A stretch of 64,000 bases of DNA from Pantoea eucrina (GTDB lineage: Bacteria > Pseudomonadota > Gammaproteobacteria > Enterobacterales > Enterobacteriaceae): assembly GCF_002095385.1 (NCBI RefSeq), contig NZ_MIPP01000002.1, positions 181,236 to 245,235 on the forward strand, given 5' to 3'. The notes beneath the pieces are model-generated. The model worked only from the letters and a program-made list of their open reading frames with translations. It searched no databases and was not told the DNA's origin. This document shows, one piece after another, positions 1 to 8,552 of the stretch. Each line of letters opens with the position of its first letter. Position 1 is the stretch's first letter. A program made the translations under genes and the position numbers.

Positions 1-1
1 A

Positions 2-64
2 AAACAGTTGCTTAGCATGATGAAAACACATCAGGCAAGCGGGCGCCTGCCAGCACTATTATGA
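2..64 (+). CDS. 3' end of an unidentified gene cut by the window edge
   Basis: Only one of the three forward frames stays open from the window edge. It ends in TGA at 62-64 and encodes about 20 residues ending GRLPALL. The GAGG that serves as ribosome-binding site of the next gene overlaps this stop, so the two are probably co-transcribed. Too short to assign a family. Confidence 0.4.
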   Translation, partial: KQLLSMMKTHQASGRLPALL

Positions 65-71
65 GGTATGT

Positions 72-917
72 ATGCACGGTGATAGTTTCCCGACCTGTCA
101 GGTTGGCGGTTATCAGGTTATTGCGCTGAGCGATGGCACTATGGCGGCCACGCTTGATCTTCTTTCAGGTATTGACGTCGCAAAGGCTGCAAGTATCCAG
201 TGCGCTGCCGGGATTGAGAGACAGGGTGATATCCATATTAACGGTTATCTCATCCGTGGATATGGACACACTATTCTGGTAGATGCGGGCGCTGGCGGGC
301 AAAACAACGTGGGTGGGAGGCTTAAGGAGAAGCTGACGATGCTCGGCATTCTGCCTGATGTCGTAGACAGGATATTACTGACGCACGGTCATCCCGATCA
401 TATCGGCGGTCTGCTGCATGAAAACGGAGAGCCGGTATATAAAAAAGCTGATCTCTATATTCATCCCCTTGAAATTGCGCACTGGCAGGATAATGAAAAA
501 CTACAGAGAGCCAGTGAGCGCGGCAAACATAATTTTGCACTGTTCCGAAAAGTCCTGGCCGCCTATGCCGGGAAGATACGCCTGCTTGATGAAAATGAAG
601 TTGTGCAGGGCATTCGCCCTGTATGGCTACCAGGCCATACCCCAGGACACACCGGATTTCATATTCATTCCGATAAAAAAGCGGTGTTAATATGGGGAGA
701 TGTCGTTCATTTTCCCTATATTCAGTCAGCAGTTCCCGCTGTTTCAATCATGTTTGATGTCAATCCTCTACAGGCTGAAGAGACAAGGAAAAAAGCGCTG
801 CAACAGGCCGTGGATGACAAACTGATTATTGCCGGTATGCATCTGAACCAGACAGGATTCTGCTGTTTCCAGCGGTCTGGAGATGGGTATCTGCTTTGCA
901 GGTTACATCAGGAATAA
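72..917 (+). CDS. Metallo-beta-lactamase fold hydrolase
   Basis: A 281-residue cytoplasmic protein with no signal peptide. The metal-binding set of the metallo-beta-lactamase fold is complete: HGHPDH near residues 105-110, the histidine in PGHTPGHTG, the aspartate in WGDVVH and a late histidine in AGMHL. Such enzymes hydrolyse lactones, thioesters or similar bonds with two metal ions. Family members close to this layout include N-acyl-homoserine lactonases, but nothing here fixes the substrate. The ATG at 72 follows GAGG with a 5-base gap and lies 7 bases after an upstream stop, which suggests an operon extending left of the window. Confidence 0.85.
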   Translation: MHGDSFPTCQVGGYQVIALSDGTMAATLDLLSGIDVAKAASIQCAAGIERQGDIHINGYLIRGYGHTILVDAGAGGQNNVGGRLKEKLTMLGILPDVVDRILLTHGHPDHIGGLLHENGEPVYKKADLYIHPLEIAHWQDNEKLQRASERGKHNFALFRKVLAAYAGKIRLLDENEVVQGIRPVWLPGHTPGHTGFHIHSDKKAVLIWGDVVHFPYIQSAVPAVSIMFDVNPLQAEETRKKALQQAVDDKLIIAGMHLNQTGFCCFQRSGDGYLLCRLHQE

Positions 918-1000
918 AAATACAGGTCACTCCCTGTCCGCTTTAAGCAAAAATCGGACGTTGACGTTGTTTATATAAATCTGGTTGGTGTTTTTTTGCA

Positions 1001-1795
1001 TTAGTTCAGAGACGAAAAATAGTGTGTCGGCGATTTCCCCAGTGCTTTTCTGAACATTGTGATAAATGCGCTGACCGAATCATATCCCAGCGTTCCAGCT
1101 ACGCGCTGCACGGACTGACCTTCTGCCAGATGGCTTAGAGCAATCATTAAGTGCAACTGCTGACGCCAGCGACCAAAGCTCATTCCTGTCACGTCTCTGA
1201 CCAGTCTGGCAAGAGATCGTTCGCTGGTTGCAAGATCCGCAGCCCACTGTTTTAACGTTCTCCGGTCATCAGGCACATTAAAAAGTGCCTCAGCCATATA
1301 CCGGATTTTAGGATGGTCGGATACAGGCAGGTGAAGCGCTTTAACCGGCACATCCGGTATATGTTCCAGCAGTACCGCTGCAAGCCTCGCGGTTTTATCG
1401 TCAGGTAAATAAGCATGTTCCTGCTCTGCCAGAAACAGAATCAGCTCGCGGACCAGAGGGGTAATGGCAAGGGTACAGCAGGTTTCCGGCATCGCTGCCG
1501 CGCCGGGTTCGATAAACAAAAAGCAGGTGGCCGCATTCTTCGTAACCCGGCAACTGTGAGGTATTTCTCCCGGTACCCAGACAGCATGTCCCGGCGGAAC
1601 AATCCATAGCGCATCCTGAACCTCACAGCTTACTGCACCGCGTAAAGCGAGAATAAGTTGTCCTTTACGGTGAGCGTGTGGACTCTGCCCGGCATACTCG
1701 CCAGACGATAATACATGCAGGGCGACCGCAGCCTGACTGAAAGCATCAGCATCAAACTCATCCGGTGAGGTCACCGGTTTTTTATTAACTGGCAT
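1001..1795 (-). CDS. nimR: AraC-family regulator, NimR-like
   Basis: A 264-residue regulator with an N-terminal cupin-like sensing domain (HRKGQLILALRG, CFLFIEPG) and a C-terminal AraC double helix-turn-helix (about residues 165-262, ending in GYDSVSAFITMFRKALGKSP). The sequence closely follows E. coli NimR (YeaM) along its length, including LHLPVS.HPKIR and GRWRQQLHLMIAL. In E. coli NimR represses nimT, which encodes a 2-nitroimidazole efflux transporter. The same divergent partner lies next to it here, which supports the assignment. Its regulatory role in this organism is inferred from that homology. Confidence 0.88.
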   Translation of the reverse strand: MPVNKKPVTSPDEFDADAFSQAAVALHVLSSGEYAGQSPHAHRKGQLILALRGAVSCEVQDALWIVPPGHAVWVPGEIPHSCRVTKNAATCFLFIEPGAAAMPETCCTLAITPLVRELILFLAEQEHAYLPDDKTARLAAVLLEHIPDVPVKALHLPVSDHPKIRYMAEALFNVPDDRRTLKQWAADLATSERSLARLVRDVTGMSFGRWRQQLHLMIALSHLAEGQSVQRVAGTLGYDSVSAFITMFRKALGKSPTHYFSSLN

Positions 1796-1881
1796 GATTT
1801 AGTTATATGTTGTCAGGTTATCTATATTCTGTAACTTATACCTCCTTTAAAGTCTTTCTTTTTTTAGAGAAAGCAGAATCT
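1796..1881. promoter_or_regulatory. nimR-nimT divergent control region
   Basis: The 86 bases between the two starts are AT-rich and contain GTTAT motifs about 15 bases apart near 1802 and 1817, then GTAAC. This spacing is compatible with tandem AraC-family binding, but the exact operator cannot be fixed by eye. Confidence 0.35.
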
Positions 1882-3072
1882 ATGTCCCGCATTACGAACA
1901 AGTGGTCTTTTGTCATACTTGTGACCGGCATCCTCTTTATCGCCATTAACCTGCGTGTTCCTTTTACCGCTATCGCACCCGTTTTAGAGTCCATTCGCCA
2001 TGATTTTGGGCTAAGTATCACAGCCATTGGGTTACTTAACTCGCTGCCTTTGCTGGCCTTTGCCGCTTTTTCCCCCCTGAGCGCATCCATTTCCCGCAAG
2101 TACGGCCTGGAACGAACCCTTTTTGGTGCCCTGATCGTGATTTCAGCGGGCATTCTGCTTCGCTCCACAGCCAGTGTCTGGGCGCTTTATGCCGGAACAG
2201 TATTGATAGGTATCGGGATTGCCCTGGGCAATGTCCTGCTGCCTGGCCTTATCAAGCGTGACTTTTCTGACAGGATGGCTTCCGTAACAGGGGCCTATTC
2301 CATCACCATGGGCGCGGCTGGTGCCATTGGCTCTGCCATTGTCATTCCTCTGACGCAGCGCTGGGGCTGGAACATCGCGTTAGCCATGCTGGTTTTTGCA
2401 CCACTCTTTGCGCTGTTTTTATGGTTGCCCCAGTTAGCGAAGAAGCATCAGCTGCCAGCAGCGGGTGAGAAAAAAGCAGCGACCGTCGCGGTCTGGCGCT
2501 CGCCTCTGGCATGGCAGGTCACCCTGTTTATGGGCCTGAATGCGATGCCGTTTTATGTGGCGGTCGGCTGGCTGCCTGCCATTCTGACGGACAGTGGACT
2601 CTCTTCCGTTCAGGCTGGTGAGGTACACGGCATCCTTCAGCTGACCACTGCCATACCCGGCCTGATTCTGGCAGCCACGCTGCGTCGTCTTAACGATCAG
2701 AAATTAGCTGCTGCTGGCGTCAGCCTGTTAACCGCGGTGTCCTTTATCGGCATCCTGTATCTGCCGAATCTGGCCATGCTGTGGGCGGGGCTTCTCGGCT
2801 TCGGCTCAGGTGCCAGCATGATGCTGGGTCTGACCTTCATCGGACTGCGTACTAAAAACGTCGATGATGCTGCCGCGTTGTCAGGCATGGCACAGAGTGT
2901 CGGTTATCTGATGGCGGCGATGGGACCGCTGTTGCTGGGCAAAGTGCAGGAGCTGTCCGGAGGCTGGACGATGCCATTACTGATGACCGCAGCAATCGCA
3001 GTCGCAGGCGCCTGCACCGGAATGGCTGCCGGACGCAACGCTCACCTGGAACCTGCACAGCAGCCGGGCTAA
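1882..3072 (+). CDS. nimT: MFS efflux transporter, NimT/CynX family
   Basis: An inner-membrane major-facilitator protein of 396 residues with about 12 hydrophobic segments. Diagnostic stretches shared with E. coli NimT (YeaN) include ALGNVLLPGLIKRDF, WRSPLAWQVTLF, GFGSGA.M.LGLTFIGLR and AALSGMAQSVGYL. The family exports 2-nitroimidazole or imports cyanate-like anions; pairing with a nimR homologue favours drug efflux. An in-frame start at 1807 would add 25 residues. The ATG at 1882 is preferred because it begins the conserved MSRITNKW segment just before the first membrane helix and fits the length of the E. coli protein (393). Confidence 0.88.
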   Translation: MSRITNKWSFVILVTGILFIAINLRVPFTAIAPVLESIRHDFGLSITAIGLLNSLPLLAFAAFSPLSASISRKYGLERTLFGALIVISAGILLRSTASVWALYAGTVLIGIGIALGNVLLPGLIKRDFSDRMASVTGAYSITMGAAGAIGSAIVIPLTQRWGWNIALAMLVFAPLFALFLWLPQLAKKHQLPAAGEKKAATVAVWRSPLAWQVTLFMGLNAMPFYVAVGWLPAILTDSGLSSVQAGEVHGILQLTTAIPGLILAATLRRLNDQKLAAAGVSLLTAVSFIGILYLPNLAMLWAGLLGFGSGASMMLGLTFIGLRTKNVDDAAALSGMAQSVGYLMAAMGPLLLGKVQELSGGWTMPLLMTAAIAVAGACTGMAAGRNAHLEPAQQPG

Positions 3073-3166
3073 ATTCACCGATACAGCAGGGGAAACGATC
3101 GGGTCCTCTGCTGAGGGTGCTGTTGATTATTGTTCTAAAGGCGCTTCCTGTTACCGGCGCCCTCTT

Positions 3167-4087
3167 TTACCGGAAAGATTGCTTCTCACCTGCGCCTTCG
3201 TTAAAAAGTCCGGAAACCCAGTCAGCAAAAGCACGCACGGCGGGAGAAAGAAAACGCTGATGCGGATAGAGCATCGTCACCGGCACGGAGGGGGGCTGCC
3301 AGTCCGCCAGAACTTCGACCAGTTTGCCTTGCTGCAGATCCTTCGAAATCACATTCTCAGCAAGCTGTGCCAGCCCAAATCCCTCAAGACACAGTCTAAT
3401 GTAGAGTCCCGTTTCGTTGACGGCTGCATTCCCCTCCACCGGAACAGAGAGGGTCTCAGCGCCTTGTGTAAAACGCAGTTCATTAGTGCGTCTTCCCGAA
3501 CCGGAAAAGTAATGAATCGCCCGATGCTGTGACAACGTTTCAGGCGTTTCAGGAACACCGAACTCCCTGAGATAGTCCGGTGAGGCACAGGTCACCCAGC
3601 GAAACCGGCCAAGCGGACGGGCAACCAATGTAGAGTCAGTTAATTCACCGGTTCGTATGACGCAATCCACCCCTTCCTGCACAAGATCGACCTGCCGATC
3701 GCTCACACCAATCATCAGGTAAATATCCGGATAAAGCCGGTAAAAGTTTTTCAGGTTTGGCATGACGATGAAATGGGCGATCCCACCAGGCATATCAACC
3801 CGCAGCCGCCCCCGGGGACGGCTGATGGAATCACTCAGGCTGGATTCGCTATGTTCAATCAGCGACAGGATTTCCCGGCATTGCGCCAGATACTGCAGAC
3901 CTTCAGGAGTAAGGCTGACCCGTCTTGTCGTGCGGTTCAGCAGACGTACCTGCAGGTACTTCTCCAGGTTTTTGATCGTGCTGGTAACAGTCGAAGAAGG
4001 CAGTGACAGCGTTTCTGCCGCGCGCACAAAACTTCCGGCTTCAGCAATCCGCATGAAAATCTGCATAGCCTGAATCCGATCCATCAT
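3167..4087 (-). CDS. LysR-family transcriptional regulator
   Basis: About 306 residues. The N-terminal winged helix-turn-helix (residues 5-65, GSFVRAAETLSLPSSTVTSTIKNLEKYL, then LLNRTTRRVSLT) is followed by a substrate-binding domain. It is transcribed divergently from the amidohydrolase/YdcZ operon, the usual arrangement for a LysR regulator and its target, so it probably controls that operon in response to the substrate. Two consecutive ATG codons (4087 and 4084) are possible starts; the second is better spaced from AAAGG. Confidence 0.9.
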   Translation of the reverse strand: MMDRIQAMQIFMRIAEAGSFVRAAETLSLPSSTVTSTIKNLEKYLQVRLLNRTTRRVSLTPEGLQYLAQCREILSLIEHSESSLSDSISRPRGRLRVDMPGGIAHFIVMPNLKNFYRLYPDIYLMIGVSDRQVDLVQEGVDCVIRTGELTDSTLVARPLGRFRWVTCASPDYLREFGVPETPETLSQHRAIHYFSGSGRRTNELRFTQGAETLSVPVEGNAAVNETGLYIRLCLEGFGLAQLAENVISKDLQQGKLVEVLADWQPPSVPVTMLYPHQRFLSPAVRAFADWVSGLFNEGAGEKQSFR

Positions 4088-4214
4088 CCTTTCCCTGAGT
4101 AAAAACTGAGTCTGATTATTCGCGAATTATGAATGATAAAAACGGTTTAGACATCTTTTTAAGGTTAATAGCGTCGCGTATCGTTTCCTTATTGATTAGG
4201 AAAGAGGCGGGTTA
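4088..4214. promoter_or_regulatory. Divergent LysR/amidohydrolase control region
   Basis: This intergenic stretch contains the palindrome ATTCGCGAAT at 4118-4127, about 30 bases from the LysR start, a typical place for an autoregulatory LysR site. The rest is AT-rich, and GAGGCGG lies just before the amidohydrolase ATG. Confidence 0.35.
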
Positions 4215-5612
4215 ATGACCGATTACATCAGAAATATTGTTAACAATCAGAATGTCACGTTACAGGCTACGTTGATTCGTGGCGCGACGATACTGAGTAT
4301 GGACGAGAGCGTCGGCAACATGGAGCGCGGTGACATCCTCATCAACGGCTCAACGATTACCGCCGTGGGTCAGAACCTTGACGCACCAGGTGCTCACGTC
4401 ATTGATGCCACAAATATGATTGCCATGCCGGGGATGGTCGATTCTCATCGTCACGCCTGGGAAGGTCAGCTGCGTCGCATCAACCCTAACGCAACCTGTC
4501 TGGACGACTATAGCAATGCGACGCACTTTTCATTCGCCAGATATTACCGCCCGGAAGATATCTATGTCGGTAATCTTCTGACGGCGCTGGGCGCGATTGA
4601 TGCGGGTATCACCACGATGATTGATAACTCACACAACAGCCGGACCGCAGCACACGCCGATGCCGCCGTTGAAGCCCTGCTTGATGCCGGTATTCGCGCT
4701 ATCCATGCTTCCGGCGCGCCGGTGGCCGGTGAATGGGATAAGGCGCACTGGCCTGGCAACTGGCAGCGTCTGCAGGAAAAATATTTCAGGGATAATCCTG
4801 AGAGTCTTGTGACGCTGGGCGTCATGGCCCAGCTGGAGCCGGAATTGTGGGCTGAGGCCCGCAGGCTGGGGCTGCCGATTGTCACCGAGTTCTTTGGTGC
4901 TGAAATGGCCTCCGAACTCGATTCACTGCATCAGCAGGGTCTGCTTGGCCCGGACAATATTTTCAACCACTGCACAGCCCTGCCAGATAAGGGATGGGAG
5001 ATTCTGCGCGCCGCCGGTGTCCGGGTCAACGTCTGCCCGCGCTCAGATTCGCACTATGGGATCGAAAGCGGGATGTTCGCCATTGAAGCCGCGCAGCGTC
5101 ATGGCATCAATCCTGGCCTTAGCGTGGACAATGAAACGTCTTACAGCACCGACATGTTTATGGAAATGCGAGTGGCGTTCTATTTGCAGCGTGTGATGGG
5201 TATGCATAAGCAGCACTGCTGTGATTCCGGACATTCGCTGACAACGCTTCCGGCTGCGCAGCTGCTTAAATCGGCAACCGTTGATGGCGCGGTTTGTGCC
5301 GGGCTGCAGGATAAAATCGGGAGCCTGACGCCAGGCAAACAGGCAGATTTGATCTTGATTAACGCGGCTGACCTCAACCTTTATCCCAACGGAAATGCGT
5401 TTGGCACGGTGGTACATGCTGCTGAACGCAGCAACATTGATACCGTGATGATCGGCGGGCGCATCGTCAAGCAAAACGGCAAAGTGCTGGGTGTGGACAG
5501 CAAGCACCTTCGCGCCGCCATCGATGAATCACGTGAGCACCTTTTTGCCGCAGCAGGGTATCAGCCAGACATCTTTGCGGAAAAATTCCTGCCGCTGGTT
5601 CAGGCAAACTGA
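4215..5612 (+). CDS. Amidohydrolase-superfamily deaminase/hydrolase
   Basis: A 465-residue cytoplasmic enzyme of the TRZ/ATZ and cytosine-deaminase type. The barrel has the metal-binding HRH pair at residues 78-80 (MPGMVDSHRHAWEG), a later histidine in FNHCTAL and an aspartate in SVDNETSYSTDM. The composite C-terminal domain ends with KIGSLTPGKQADLILI. Relatives deaminate or dechlorinate aromatic N-heterocycles or guanine-like compounds; the true substrate is not readable from sequence. A YdcZ-type membrane protein follows 14 bases later, so the pair may import and process a compound under control of the divergent LysR regulator. Confidence 0.85.
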   Translation: MTDYIRNIVNNQNVTLQATLIRGATILSMDESVGNMERGDILINGSTITAVGQNLDAPGAHVIDATNMIAMPGMVDSHRHAWEGQLRRINPNATCLDDYSNATHFSFARYYRPEDIYVGNLLTALGAIDAGITTMIDNSHNSRTAAHADAAVEALLDAGIRAIHASGAPVAGEWDKAHWPGNWQRLQEKYFRDNPESLVTLGVMAQLEPELWAEARRLGLPIVTEFFGAEMASELDSLHQQGLLGPDNIFNHCTALPDKGWEILRAAGVRVNVCPRSDSHYGIESGMFAIEAAQRHGINPGLSVDNETSYSTDMFMEMRVAFYLQRVMGMHKQHCCDSGHSLTTLPAAQLLKSATVDGAVCAGLQDKIGSLTPGKQADLILINAADLNLYPNGNAFGTVVHAAERSNIDTVMIGGRIVKQNGKVLGVDSKHLRAAIDESREHLFAAAGYQPDIFAEKFLPLVQAN

Positions 5613-5626
5613 CAGAGACAGACAGC

Positions 5627-6100
5627 ATGAGCGCGATTTATTACGTGATAGCGTTTGCGGCAGGTCTGGGGATTACGCTTCAGACGACCCTGAACAGTCA
5701 GCTCGCAAAAGGGCTCGGCGGGGATCCTGTCACCGCCGCGTGGTTTTCCTTTACGGTCGGAGCGTTCAGCCTCGGAATATACTCGCTGCTGCGTGGGGGG
5801 CTCTTCATCTCCCTTGCAGCTATTCCTTCGCAGCCTGTGTGGAGCCTGGCGGGCGGACTGATCGGTGCCTGTGCATTATTCAGCTATGTCGTGCTCGCAC
5901 CCAAAATTGGTTTTTCAGCCCTGCTTGGACTGGCGATTGTCGGACAGCTACTCTCATCGCAGATCATCGACCATTTTGCCCTGATGGGCGCGGTAAGGCG
6001 GCCAGTCTCGTTGCTGAAGCTGGGAGGAGTGCTGGTCATGCTGACCGGGCTCGCCATCATGCTTTTCGGCGACCGGCTCTCTGCACGTTTTCTGCAGTAA
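5627..6100 (+). CDS. YdcZ/DUF606-family membrane protein
   Basis: A 157-residue integral membrane protein with about five hydrophobic helices, starting with a helix that contains AAGLGITLQTTLNSQLAKGLG, characteristic of the DUF606 (YdcZ) family in the drug/metabolite transporter superfamily. These are half-length transporters of about 150 residues that often act as pairs or homodimers. It lies 14 bases behind the amidohydrolase, and its stop codon overlaps the ATG of a decayed SMP-30 gene, so it is the middle gene of a former three-gene operon. Confidence 0.85.
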   Translation: MSAIYYVIAFAAGLGITLQTTLNSQLAKGLGGDPVTAAWFSFTVGAFSLGIYSLLRGGLFISLAAIPSQPVWSLAGGLIGACALFSYVVLAPKIGFSALLGLAIVGQLLSSQIIDHFALMGAVRRPVSLLKLGGVLVMLTGLAIMLFGDRLSARFLQ

Positions 6101-6390
6101 TGCCTTTATTCACGTTTAGCAACCCGCAGTGGAATGCTGAATGGGGAGGGAACCGTGTTATCCGTTACCACCCGGATGGGACCACCGACACTATTCTGAC
6201 CTCACCTGGGATCCAGTGCACCTGCCCGACACTTGCCGGTGAGAGGTTTACCCGTCTCTATTGCACCACTGCTTCTGTGGGACTTACTGTGCAGTCTGAA
6301 TATGACGGTGTACTGCTCAAAGCTAAATCTGATGTCAGCCCCGGATTATCTGAAAACCGCTTTGCTGCACATACATTCCATCAGCTTTGA
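6100..6390 (+). pseudogene. SMP-30/gluconolactonase C-terminal remnant
   Basis: An open frame of 96 codons starts at the ATG overlapping the ydcZ-like stop. It reads RVIRYHPDGTTDTI, then CPTLAGERFTRLYCTTAS, which matches the last blades of SMP-30/gluconolactonase-family proteins (normally about 290 residues). Most of the beta-propeller, including the metal site, is missing, which points to an internal or N-terminal deletion. The intact ancestor probably hydrolysed a lactone in the same pathway as the upstream amidohydrolase. Confidence 0.65.
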
Positions 6391-7086
6391 TACTGATAAA
6401 ACTTTGACAGTTCAGGCTCAAAGGCAATATCCGCTTCTGGCACAAAGCGGACGGGCGGCATTAAAAAACTCGCTTTGAGCGAGAAGCGGACGTCAGGATC
6501 GTGACAAACGGGTAGCTTTGCCCTATTAAATATAATCATGCTGTTATGAATCGGCCTCTGAGTCCCGCCTCATGAGAAACCCGTTAACGTATAGCGAAGC
6601 GGTGTCCGCTGCCTGTTTGCTGAACCCGCAGCTTTCAGCGCCGCCGCCTCTCATCCCGATTCGAACATACATTACGCAGCTATATTATAGCTTGCTAACT
6701 ATATCCATACAGCGCAGATCTGTCCGGGTAAGACCTGATGGGAAGAGACTTTTTCTGACAAGAGTAAGGCCGCGTTTTTATAAAAAGATTGTGCATTCGA
6801 CGCTGAAAATAAGGCTAATGTCTCCAACGCCTGTCTGCGTGCCTCATTTTAGATAGCGTTGATAACCAGGCTGCCAAAACCGTTACCAAAGTACTCTGTC
6901 AAAGTGAACACAGCGTCAACGCTTCAGCAGAAGCGGCGAGTCTGTCCTTCAGGGCTGTTGCTTACTGGTCTTGTACAAGCCTGTTATCCAAACTTAACTT
7001 AACGTCTCTGTTGCGAATCGAAGAGTTCTCAAAGTATAACAACTCATCAGGTCGGAAATTCTTAAGCGAGCAACAGGTAATAATCC
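6391..7086. other. Non-coding decayed region
   Basis: About 700 bases between two gene remnants. No frame here has a recognisable domain or a ribosome-binding site with a credible protein. Short hairpins are present, for example CTCGCT-TTG-AGCGAG near 6469-6483. It is probably eroded coding sequence. Confidence 0.5.
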
Positions 7087-7430
7087 ATGATTTCTAAGTC
7101 TAATGCTGAGCATTATGTATGGGGTGATAAGTGCGATGGTTGGTATCTGGTAAACAGACAAGATATGCTGGTTATTCATGAAAAGATGCCCCAAAAACGT
7201 GTGAAAAGCGACACTAACACTCCATATCCAGGCAGTTTTTTTTCGTTCTGGATGGGGTTCTGACCATGGAACTGGAAGGGAAAGAGCATCGTATCGTTGC
7301 TCAGCAGGGCATTGAGATTCCCCCTGGCTCAAAACATCAGGCCAGAAATGGCACTGATGCTGCGGTCGAGTTTATCGTCATCTCCCATCCAACACTGCGT
7401 GGAGATCGTACAGACCTTACCGGGCAGTAA
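7087..7430 (+). pseudogene. Cupin-domain protein, frameshifted and stop-interrupted
   Basis: The first frame from ATG 7087 reads MISKSNAEHYVWGDKCDGWYL and MLVIHEKMP, the start of a small single-domain cupin. Adding one base in the C run near 7189 gives a reading through RQFFFVLDGVLTMELEGKEHRI, then GIEIPPGSKHQARN and EFIVIS, ending at 7430. Restored length would be 114 residues. Besides the missing base, the metal-binding H-x-H motif is broken by TAA in place of the central codon, so two lesions mark a true pseudogene rather than a sequencing slip. Confidence 0.75.
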
Positions 7431-7540
7431 TTTAACGAAGAGTGTCTGGCTGCGTTGCTCAAAACACCGCCGAGCCATTTCTTCAAACCCTTTTGCCGCA
7501 CTTTTTTCATTTCAGCCAGAATAGTGAATTGCCAGGTCAA

Positions 7541-8449
7541 TCATGGTTTTTTCTTACTGTGTATATCCAGTGGAGCAATAGCCTGTTGCAGATGTTCCAG
7601 AAACGCCTTTACTTTTATCTGCAGGTATTTTTTGCCGGAATAGAGCGCATATAGCACCAAATCTTCGGGCTGGCGGTTGCAGGTGATTTTAACGAGGGAA
7701 CCGTTATTCACTTCTGACTCACAGGCATGATGAGGCAAAATGGCAAAACCCACTCCTTTCATTGCAGCGGCTTTAGCCATCTGTCCGCTGTTCACCTTGT
7801 AGCCGGACTGCACCTGAACGGTATGGCCGTGTTCAAATCTCCACGGCATTCCCTGAAGTACCGACATACTGGTAATGCAGGGGAGTTTGGTCAGTTCATC
7901 AATAGATTGCGGTAAGGGATAACGTTCCAGAAGTGTCGGGGCCGCGACCACACAGCTCGGCCAGCGAAGGATCTCCCTCGCAACCCAGCTGGAGTCCTTC
8001 AGTGGCCCACGCCCAAAGCGTAATATCAGATCAAAGCCGTCCAGCAGGCCTTCTGTTGGATCCAATTGCGTGTCACAGCTGAGCTGGATTTGAGGATGCC
8101 TGATGCAGAAGTCAGCGAGGATATCTGCCATGAATGGCAGATCTGGTGTAATGATCTTCAGGTGCCCTGTCAGTGAATCACCAGACAGGGCAGCTTCTTG
8201 CAAAGCATGATCTAATCCGTGAGTCAGCGGAGTAATGGATTGATATAGCTGTCTGCCGGCTGCGGTTGGCATTATTCTGCGCGTTGTACGCTCCAGCAGA
8301 CGCACATGAAGGAGTTGTTCCAGTAAAGCCACATGTCGGCTGACATTAGACGATGGCAACTGAAGCTGCTCTGACGCGCGCTTAAAACTCAGCTTTTCAT
8401 AAACAACCTGAAAGCTGATCAACCACTGCAATTCACATTTTTCAATCAT
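7541..8449 (-). CDS. LysR-family transcriptional regulator
   Basis: A 302-residue LysR regulator: DNA-binding helix-turn-helix at residues 8-65 (LSFKRASEQLQLPSSNVSRHVALLEQLL, RLLERTTRRIMPT) and a C-terminal effector domain. A TTG one codon upstream is also in frame, but the ATG at 8449 is the natural start. It is divergent from an FAD monooxygenase gene with about 100 bases between them that contain an 18-base perfect palindrome, so it very likely controls that gene and itself. Confidence 0.88.
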   Translation of the reverse strand: MIEKCELQWLISFQVVYEKLSFKRASEQLQLPSSNVSRHVALLEQLLHVRLLERTTRRIMPTAAGRQLYQSITPLTHGLDHALQEAALSGDSLTGHLKIITPDLPFMADILADFCIRHPQIQLSCDTQLDPTEGLLDGFDLILRFGRGPLKDSSWVAREILRWPSCVVAAPTLLERYPLPQSIDELTKLPCITSMSVLQGMPWRFEHGHTVQVQSGYKVNSGQMAKAAAMKGVGFAILPHHACESEVNNGSLVKITCNRQPEDLVLYALYSGKKYLQIKVKAFLEHLQQAIAPLDIHSKKKP

Positions 8450-8473
8450 CAATTATCCCGGAAAATGAGATTA

Positions 8474-8491
8474 ACAAAGCTATAGCTTTGT
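8474..8491. promoter_or_regulatory. Palindromic operator candidate
   Basis: ACAAAGCTATAGCTTTGT is an 18-base perfect palindrome midway between the divergent LysR and monooxygenase genes. LysR regulators bind dyad sites of the T-N11-A type in such positions, so this is the best operator candidate. Confidence 0.55.
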
Positions 8492-8552
8492 ATTTATCAA
8501 CAATCAGAAGGTCATTACAATTTTTATTCCGTTTCGTACAAGGAGAATATTG

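Noticed and set aside
5491..6390. 299-codon forward frame overlapping the amidohydrolase and YdcZ-like genes
   Set aside because: Its first two thirds are out-of-frame shadow of both genes; only the last 96 codons correspond to the SMP-30 remnant.
6572..6856. 94-codon forward frame in the decayed region
   Set aside because: No ribosome-binding site, no recognisable domain and composition unlike a real protein.
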